NCBI GenBank assembly: GCA_963693285.1
Contig: OY848920.1
Coordinates: forward strand, 7,701,135 to 7,765,134
Direction of reading: 5' to 3'
Origin: Xestospongia muta
Taxonomy: Eukaryota > Porifera > Demospongiae > Haplosclerida > Petrosiidae
Length of the DNA stretch: 64,000 nucleotides
The translations under genes and the position numbers were made by a program. The notes below the pieces were generated by a model. That model searched no databases. It was not told where the DNA came from and saw nothing but the letters and a program-made list of their open reading frames with translations. Positions 57,497 to 64,000 of the stretch are shown here, piece by piece (position 1 is the stretch's first letter; every line of letters starts with the position of its first letter).

Positions 57497-59583
57497 ATGG
57501 AGTGGTTATTATCAACTAAAGAAGTTGGGCACTGGGTTTACCAAATCTCGGTACATCGTTCACCTTCCAGTACTAATACATCAAAGCAAGTAGTGAGTGA
57601 TCTAAAGCAGTTTCTAAGTGATCATAACTTGTATATTGGTCCTGCTACATTTACTAGTGGGTTTATATCAGTGGTACGTGAAGCTTGTTGCTCTAACAAT
57701 ATCGACTTAGTCAAGTTTGTACTAAGACATCATAGAGGAGAGTTTGATATTAATCAACTTATCGTCTATACTCCTATTACTAGCATTACAATAATAACAT
57801 GTGATAAACGCAAAGAGACTTTAGTTCATACTGTTGTTGATTCTGAAATTGGCTCAATAAAAATGTTAAATTTACTGGTATCTCATGGAGCATCAGTTAA
57901 TATACCTGACAGTTCTTCTGTTACCCCTTTATTAAGTGCTGTTAACCAATACTATCCAAACAAGGATATCGTTAGCTATCTAATAAAAGTTGGAGCTGAT
58001 GTTCACTATCAAGATAATAAGGGGCAATCTGTATTAATGTATGCTGTTAGTGGAACAAAACGAGCTGTCAAAGCTATCATCTTATTGCTTCTTAAAGCAG
58101 GAGCTGACCCTACTCTAACTGATGAGCGTGGCTACAATGTACTACATCATGCTGTAAGTGATTGCAATATCAGTAATTTAAATGTGCTTCTGTCAGCAAA
58201 AATACCACCTACTTTGTTTTCACCATCATCTAAAGCACATGCTTTATTTTTAGCTGATAAAAAAAATTTTTTTGTCAATTCAGATTATTTTTTAAATAAA
58301 GATTCACAAGAACCACGTAATAATCCTAAAAAGATTACTGATCTCATTACTAAGCATCCTCTTTGTCCTCCTCGTCTCAAGGTTGATAGCATTTTAGTTA
58401 ATGCTACTTTCTCATTATATTGGAATATTTATATTAACTCACCTCCTACAGAGAGCACCAGAACATGTTATGATCTTATCAAGGAAGGACTAACCCTCCA
58501 AGCCAAGTTGAAGCTACCACCACCTATTATATCAGAGCCTATTGAAGATTATAGTGGTCTATCAGAGGTGATCTCTATTCAAGAGTTAAATGAAATGTAC
58601 TCTGATTTAACTAACACTACTACACAAGTTAAGTTAGCCTATCAATGTCTTATTATCAGAGAACGATGCCTTGGTTATGGTGAGTTTACTGTTATTAGCT
58701 CTTTGTTCATGTATGGAGGATGGATGATAGTACTTGATCACTTTCCTGAGGGTCTTTCTTTGTGGCTTCGAGGCACTCAAATGCTTCTATCACGTTTTAA
58801 AGAAGGTATTAGAAGTGAACAACGTGAACTCATTCACCTTATTAAAAATGGATATTATTGTATTAGTGAAAGAATGGATAAAGTTAATAAAGTGTTTCAA
58901 ATCTTACATGATCTTAGTGATAAGTTTGAAGTAATAATATGTAATCTCATAGAATGTCAACGACAGAGTATAGAAATACTTTCAACTATTAAGGAGGTGG
59001 ACTTCAGCATTGAAATGGATCGTTTTTTTCCTTTCATAATTGGAAAAAGTTTTTAACATTGCTTCACAACTTGCTCAACACTTTTGACATAACAAGTCTT
59101 TGTCATCAATTCATAGAAAAATGTCCTGAGTTTCCAATCGGGTCAAAATTGCACATAAATGTTCTTAATATTGCATTATCAGGATACTATGAAAAACCAT
59201 TTAGTGATTGTTTTCTGTCTATATTGTTAGAGTCAGGTGGTAATGCATTTGTGAACAAAGTTGGGTGGACTGGTTATCGACCTCTCAAATTAGCTCAGAC
59301 AAAAGAAGTTGCATCATTACTTCTTGCTCATGGAGCTCATCTTGATGCTGTTAGTAAACCTAATTTATATGAACAACGTATGCATGTATCTCTCAATCCT
59401 CATCTTGATGACTACTTTTCTACTCCTTTTCCTCTTACTTGTCTCTCAGCAAAATGTATTGTATCGGAGTCCATACCTTATCGATTAATAGACCTTCCTC
59501 GTCATATTATAGAGTTTATTGCCTTACATGATATTGAAGATATTGATATTCCAAGTGTAGATAATTTCATTTTAAGTTATTGA
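57497..59583 (+). pseudogene. FEM1-like 6 (one frameshift)
   Basis: The first frame (57,497-59,056, 519 codons) runs from MEWLLSTKEVGHW through the ankyrin helices and the TPR-like centre. It ends PFIIGKSF and a stop. The C-terminal part resumes in another frame, from the region coding SLCHQFIEKCPEFPI to the end at 59,583, with the ankyrin pair and PLTCLSAKCIVSESIPYRLI. Comparison with FEM1-like 8 (63,765-63,830) places a single-nucleotide indel near 59,020-59,040. Everything else is intact, so the break is recent or a sequencing error in a T-rich run (TTTTTTTCC). The truncated protein would lack the C-terminal FEM1 part. Confidence 0.75.
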
Positions 59584-60109
59584 AGATACTGATACTACAT
59601 TTGTTGATAGTTTCATTTTAAGAAGACTACAGTTTTAGTAATATATACTTATAAAGCAGCAAATTACATTAATAGTAACATACATGTCATTTCACGAAAT
59701 TTATATGTATTATTATATATATTACCTAAATTCTCCTTTTTTTGAAAAATTCCCAATTAATTTTTAAATTTCTTTAAGAATTAAATGTGATGTAATTTGC
59801 AATAAGGGAACACTTCTATCAAACCATTACAAACACTTGTATATACGTAAGCAATTGTTTAATAAAATACTTGCTAAATTTTACATTTCAAGTTATTTAT
59901 TGTTTTAAACTGAGATATAATTTAGTAAACATCCATTGAAACGGTATGGTTGTGTAGTACACAAAAACAATTGCATGTTTTCAGCTCACAAATTTATATT
60001 TGTCATTGTAAGTTTATACATTTGTTTCTTATCATACTTAAGTTTTTATTATTAGTAGCTAGGGATGTGAAGACCTATAACTATATGTACTCTGGGGTAC
60101 CAGTAAGGG
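59584..60109. other. 3' flank of FEM1-like 6
   Basis: About 525 bp of AT-rich DNA with no supported gene. The first part (to about 59,640) still resembles a FEM1-like 3' end. An open frame near 59,950-60,150 has no family support. Confidence 0.45.
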
Positions 60110-60560
60110 TCATCATTGCGAGTGCATATTGTAACATCAGATTCATTTAGTAGTTGTTTTCTGTCTATATTACTAGAGTCAGGTGGTGATGCATTTGTGA
60201 ACAAAGTTGGGTGGACTGGTTATCAACCTCTCAAATTAGCTCAGACAAAAAAAAGCTATATACATCATTGCTTCTTGCTTATAGAGCTCATCTTGATCCT
60301 GTAAGTAAACCAAATTTATTTGAACGACCTACCTGTATATCACTCAATCCTCATCTTGATGACTACTTTTCTATTTCTCTTCCTCTGACTTATCTCACAG
60401 CAAAATGTACTGTCTCAGAATCCATACTTTATCAATAAATAGACCTTCCTCATCACAACATAGAGTTTATTGCCTTACATGATCTAGATGATATACAAGG
60501 AATTGATGTTACAAGTGCAAATAGTGTCCTTTTAAGTAGGCTACGACTTTGGTGACATAC
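60110..60560 (+). pseudogene. FEM1-like 7 remnant (C-terminal end only)
   Basis: Begins abruptly at sequence matching position about 56,465 of FEM1-like 5 (GGGTCATCATTGCGAGTGCA versus GGTCATCATTGCGAGTGCAT) and follows it to the stop region at about 60,555, and beyond into the 3' flank. It has small deletions near 60,130 and a frame break near 60,250 (an A-rich run), plus a premature stop at about 60,436. No start or ankyrin N-terminus. It is a truncated copy, probably the left end of the duplication that produced FEM1-like 8. Confidence 0.8.
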
Positions 60561-61740
60561 TTTTAAAGCAGCAAATCACACTAATAATAAACATACAAGT
60601 AATTTTTACATTTTGCAAATTTTGTATGTATAAATATATAAACTAAATTCCTCTTTTTTACTTTTTTAAAATTCTGCATTACAATTGACTTGACTATTAC
60701 CATTAACTTTATTTATAGTAATTATATCACTATATAATTGGCCATTGTTGAACTAACATCACATTATTAATCCAGTATTTTAACTATAACACCATTCCAG
60801 ATAATTGGAAAGCAATCAATAATCAAGTCCAAATTCTATACATAAGAATCAGAGGTCCAGAGGGGGAGGAATGAAGTTGACATTGGGGGGTTGACCTTAT
60901 ATTTAGTTGTGTTATTATTATTAAACATCAAAAATGACCAAAAAATAATGAGTTTATGTTATCAGTATGGTCCTTATGTGTATGTAACAGCATGACATCG
61001 TTTAGTTGTTCTTATGTCATAGTACTTCATAGATAATTTTTTGGTTGGCGTTAAATTGAAAATAAGGCGGTGATTGATTGTTAATGTACACAAATCAACA
61101 CAATAACCACTTCAGTCAAGAGGTTATTGTGTACATATGCAAACCAGGGGGGCTTAGGCCCCTGATTTTGAAGTTGGGGGGCCTTCAGCCCCCCCACCCC
61201 CCTTCCTACCCCTATGACAAGGTCTCAATGTCATCTTAAAACTAAATCATATATTTGTATTGTTTTAACCAATTCATGATCACTTGGGTTGCATGCGCAT
61301 GCACGAACACCTACAAACTACAAATTTAATCTTGTCCATTAACAGAGATCATCATCATATTTGTTAATGATATATTGTTCTCCTTCAGTTTGTTTTTTTT
61401 ATTGATTTGAGCTCTGAGAAGCTTTCATCTGTCTTCTCAGTTAGTACTACAGACCTATCTTCATGTCTGAAAAGAACAAAGAATATATATTAATAAATTT
61501 TCAAATGTTTTAGATCATGTATCTGGTTGGACATTTAAAACTATCTTTTGAAGATTGACATAGTTTTTTAATTTTTTTCCAATGATAGTGGTAAATTATT
61601 AACAATTATATCCAACGTTTTAGGTTAAACTCTACACAAAATGTCTAATAATTTAAAGATAGTAGATTTGCAACGCTGTGGAACGTTTCCATTTATTGCT
61701 AATAAATCACACTCATTGTAGTGATGTTTAGTGTATACCA
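60561..61740. other. Intergenic region with GC-rich hairpins
   Basis: No gene supported. The first 90 bp match the 3' flank of FEM1-like 5. At 61,098-61,132 there is an inverted repeat with 11-bp arms (ACACAATAACC and its complement). At about 61,147-61,203 two G-run/C-run hairpins stand out in this AT-rich DNA (GGGGGGCTTAGGCCCC and TGGGGGGCCTTCAGCCCCCC). They look like part of an inserted repeat whose ends I cannot define. From about 61,670 (GCTGTGGAACGTTTCC) weak similarity to the upstream regions of genes 3 and 4 begins. Confidence 0.5.
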
Positions 61741-62213
61741 AATGGAATTTTATTTATCTGGCAAACTGTCTCTTTGATTAATGATACTGACCTAAATTTG
61801 GTACAAGCAAATTCTATTTGTATATACATATTAAATATTCAGAGTTCTATGTACAGCTAGGAAATTGTTTTCAATGCATACAGTATATGTCCAATATTAT
61901 AATAATAATATCATATAATTATTATATATTTTTCAGTGTGTATATATATTCTCCGTACATGTATATATATATGTTAAAGCATGTGTAAGAAAGACAATCA
62001 AATTGGTTTGCTATACTAACATAAAGTACTATACTGTTGAAAATTAAAATACTAGGATAACTGAAAAAATTATATCAACAATGCTCGATTAATTGAAAGA
62101 TCAATGACAAAATATTTTCAAAAATAAACGTTTCAATTAAGCCTCAAATTTACCATATAGAAGGAGGAGGGGCTACTACGTAACAGGAAGTGTTTCATGA
62201 CCAAAGGGTCAAA
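61741..62213. promoter_or_regulatory. Duplicated upstream region of FEM1-like 8
   Basis: Homologous to 57,030-57,496 before FEM1-like 6, including the run AATATTATAATAATAATAT and the leader block directly before the ATG. It probably contains the promoter and 5' UTR. Confidence 0.5.
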
Positions 62214-64000
62214 ATGGAGTGGTTATTATCATCTGAAGATGTTAAGCACTGGGTCACGCAAGTGTCGGTACATCGTACACCTTCCAGTACTAATACACCA
62301 AAACGAGTAATGAGTGATCTAAAGGAGTTTCTAAGTGATCATAACTTGTATATTGGTCCTGCTACATTTACTAGCGGGTTTATATCGGTGGTACATAAAG
62401 CTTGTTGCTCTAACAATATCGACTTAGTCAAGTTTGTACTAAAACATCATAGAGGAAAGTTTGACATTAATCAACTTATCCTCTATACTCCTATTACTAG
62501 CATTACAATAATAAAATCTGATAACCGCAGAGAGACTTTAGTTCATGCTGTTGTTAATAACGTATATTCTGAAAGTGCCTCAATAATAAAAATGTTAAAT
62601 TTACTGGTATCTCATGGAGCATCGGTTAATATACCTGACAGTTCTTCTATTACCCCTTTATTAAGTGCTGTAAACCAATACTATCCAAACAAGGATATTG
62701 TTAACTATCTAATGAAAGCTGGAGCTGATATTCATTATCAAGATAATAAGGGGCGATCTGTATTAATGTATGCAGTTAGTGGAACAGCACGAGCTGTCAA
62801 AGTTATCATCTTATTGCTTCTTAAAGCAGGAGCTGATCCTACTCTAACTGATGAACGTGGCTACAATGTACTACATCATGCTATATGTGATAGCAATAAA
62901 TGTGTAGATAATTTGGTTGTGCTTCTATCAGCAAAAATACCACCAAATACGTTTTCACCAACATCTCAACCACATGCTTTATTTTTAGCTGATAAAAGAA
63001 ATTATTTTGTCAATTCAGATGATTTTTTAGATGAAGATTCACCACAACCCCACAATAATCCTAAAAAGATTACTGATGTTTTCACTAAACATCCTCTTTG
63101 TCCTCCTCGTCTCAAGGTTGATAGCATTTTAGTTAATGCTACTTTCTCATTATATTGGAATATCTACATCAACTCACCTCCTACAGAGAGCATCAGAGCA
63201 TGTTATAATCTTATGAAAGAAGGATTAAAGCTCCAAGCCAAATTGAAGCTACCACCACCTATAATATCAGACCCTATTGAAGAATATGGTGGTCTATCAG
63301 AGGTGATCTCTGTTGAAGAGTTAAATGAAAAGTACTCTGATTTAATTAGCACTACTACACAAGTTAACTTAGCCTATCAATGTCTTATTATCAGAGAACG
63401 ATGTCTTGGTTATGGTGAGTTTACGGTTATTAGCTCTTTGTTCATGTATGGAGGATGGATGATAGTACTTGATCACTTTCCTGAGGGTCTTTCTTTGTGG
63501 CTTCGAGGCACTCAGATGCTTCTATCACGTTTTACAGAAGGTATTAGAAGTGAACAATTTGAACTCATTCGCCTTATTAAAAATGGATATTATTGTATTA
63601 GTCGAAGAATAGATAAAGTCATAAATATGCTTCCAATGCTACACGATCTTAGTACTACATTTGAACTAATAGTATGTAATCTCATAGAGTGTCAACAACA
63701 GAGTATAGAAATATTTTCAACTAATAATGAGACGAACTATCTTAGTGGAAGAGATTGTCTTGCTTCCTTCTATAATTGGAAAAATCTTTTGAGATTGCTT
63801 TACAACTTACTCAACACTCTTGACATAACAAGTCTTTGTCATCAATTCATAGAAAAATGTCCTGTGTTTCCAATCAGATCAAAATTGCAAATAAATGTTC
63901 TTAATATTGCATTATCAGGATATGGGAAACCATTTAGTGATCGTTTTCTGTCTATATTGTTAGAGTCAGGTGGTGACGCATTTGTGAACAAAGTTGGGGT
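62214..64000 (+). CDS. FEM1-like ankyrin-repeat protein 8 (partial, cut by right edge)
   Basis: Starts MEWLLSSEDVKHW and stays open for 595 codons to the end of the window. It has the N-terminal segment, ankyrin helices (LLVSHGASVNIPDSSS, LMKAGADIHYQDNKGRSVLM, LLKAGADPTLTDERGYNVLHHA), TPR-like centre with LIIRERCLGYGEFTVI, and the beginning of the C-terminal ankyrin pair (LLESGGDAFVNKVG). Closest to FEM1-like 6, with the same loop sequence TPITSITII before the second ankyrin unit and the same upstream DNA. Unlike gene 6, it keeps the frame through the region near 63,780. The C-terminal motif lies beyond the window. Probable degron receptor, as for its paralogues. Confidence 0.85.
   Translation, partial: MEWLLSSEDVKHWVTQVSVHRTPSSTNTPKRVMSDLKEFLSDHNLYIGPATFTSGFISVVHKACCSNNIDLVKFVLKHHRGKFDINQLILYTPITSITIIKSDNRRETLVHAVVNNVYSESASIIKMLNLLVSHGASVNIPDSSSITPLLSAVNQYYPNKDIVNYLMKAGADIHYQDNKGRSVLMYAVSGTARAVKVIILLLLKAGADPTLTDERGYNVLHHAICDSNKCVDNLVVLLSAKIPPNTFSPTSQPHALFLADKRNYFVNSDDFLDEDSPQPHNNPKKITDVFTKHPLCPPRLKVDSILVNATFSLYWNIYINSPPTESIRACYNLMKEGLKLQAKLKLPPPIISDPIEEYGGLSEVISVEELNEKYSDLISTTTQVNLAYQCLIIRERCLGYGEFTVISSLFMYGGWMIVLDHFPEGLSLWLRGTQMLLSRFTEGIRSEQFELIRLIKNGYYCISRRIDKVINMLPMLHDLSTTFELIVCNLIECQQQSIEIFSTNNETNYLSGRDCLASFYNWKNLLRLLYNLLNTLDITSLCHQFIEKCPVFPIRSKLQINVLNIALSGYGKPFSDRFLSILLESGGDAFVNKVG

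Noticed and set aside
1..64000. tRNA and rRNA genes
   Set aside because: No cloverleaf-like B-box/A-box arrangement or rRNA-like conserved stretch was noticed by eye. A tRNA scan was not run.

Overview
The window is eukaryotic, most likely from an early-branching metazoan and probably a demosponge of the Amphimedon type. The DNA is AT-rich. The spliced genes have short GT-AG introns (as short as about 45 nt). Single-exon paralogues are dense, and one secreted Cys-rich family is of a kind I associate with sponge and cnidarian genomes. The species assignment is inference. I saw no prokaryotic operon, CRISPR array, tRNA or rRNA.

Layout. (1) 1-13.2 kb, minus strand: a multi-exon gene (copy B, 21 exons modelled, about 1,292 codons, family not recognised) and the first exons of a tandem paralogue (copy A) that runs off the left edge. 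(2) 10.84-23.7 kb: three tandem segments of about 4.73 kb. Two of them carry truncated, frameshifted copies (C and D) of the first seven exons of that gene. Units 1 and 2 also contain a patch copied from the 34.3-35.6 kb locus, joined at a 26-27 bp palindrome. (3) 24.3-26.4 kb, minus: an intact FEM1-like ankyrin protein gene. (4) 26,809-33,130: a complete pogo/Tigger-type DNA transposon with TIRs of about 397 bp and a TA target duplication. (5) 33.1-45.2 kb: FEM1-like gene 2 (minus), one intact secreted fibrinogen-like gene, several broken copies, and a small MITE. (6) 46.7-64 kb, plus: five further FEM1-like loci (three intact, one frameshifted, one cut by the right edge) and a C-terminal remnant, with one broken secreted-protein copy between them.

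How the genes may work together. FEM1 proteins are substrate receptors of CUL2 ubiquitin ligases that read C-terminal degrons. The copies here keep the FEM1 central TPR-like and C-terminal segments but differ in the N-terminal ankyrin region. They have spread in part as a module with the secreted fibrinogen-like gene: a 43.0-49.6 kb block resembles 49.6-54.4 kb. Many copies are broken, so this is a fast birth-and-death cluster. A role in recognising foreign or variable targets is speculation.

Most striking feature. Inside the transposon, between the DDE transposase and a C-terminal PHD finger, lies an array of 29 tandem exons of about 110 bp each. Each unit is a symmetric phase-1 exon (63 nt in those measured; the first is 75 nt) plus an intron of about 45-49 nt with its own splice sites. 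A single reading frame can be followed from an exon 1 that lies inside the TIR, through the transposase, the repeat exons and the PHD finger, to a stop 28 bp before the right TIR. The only interruption I found is one in-frame TAG.
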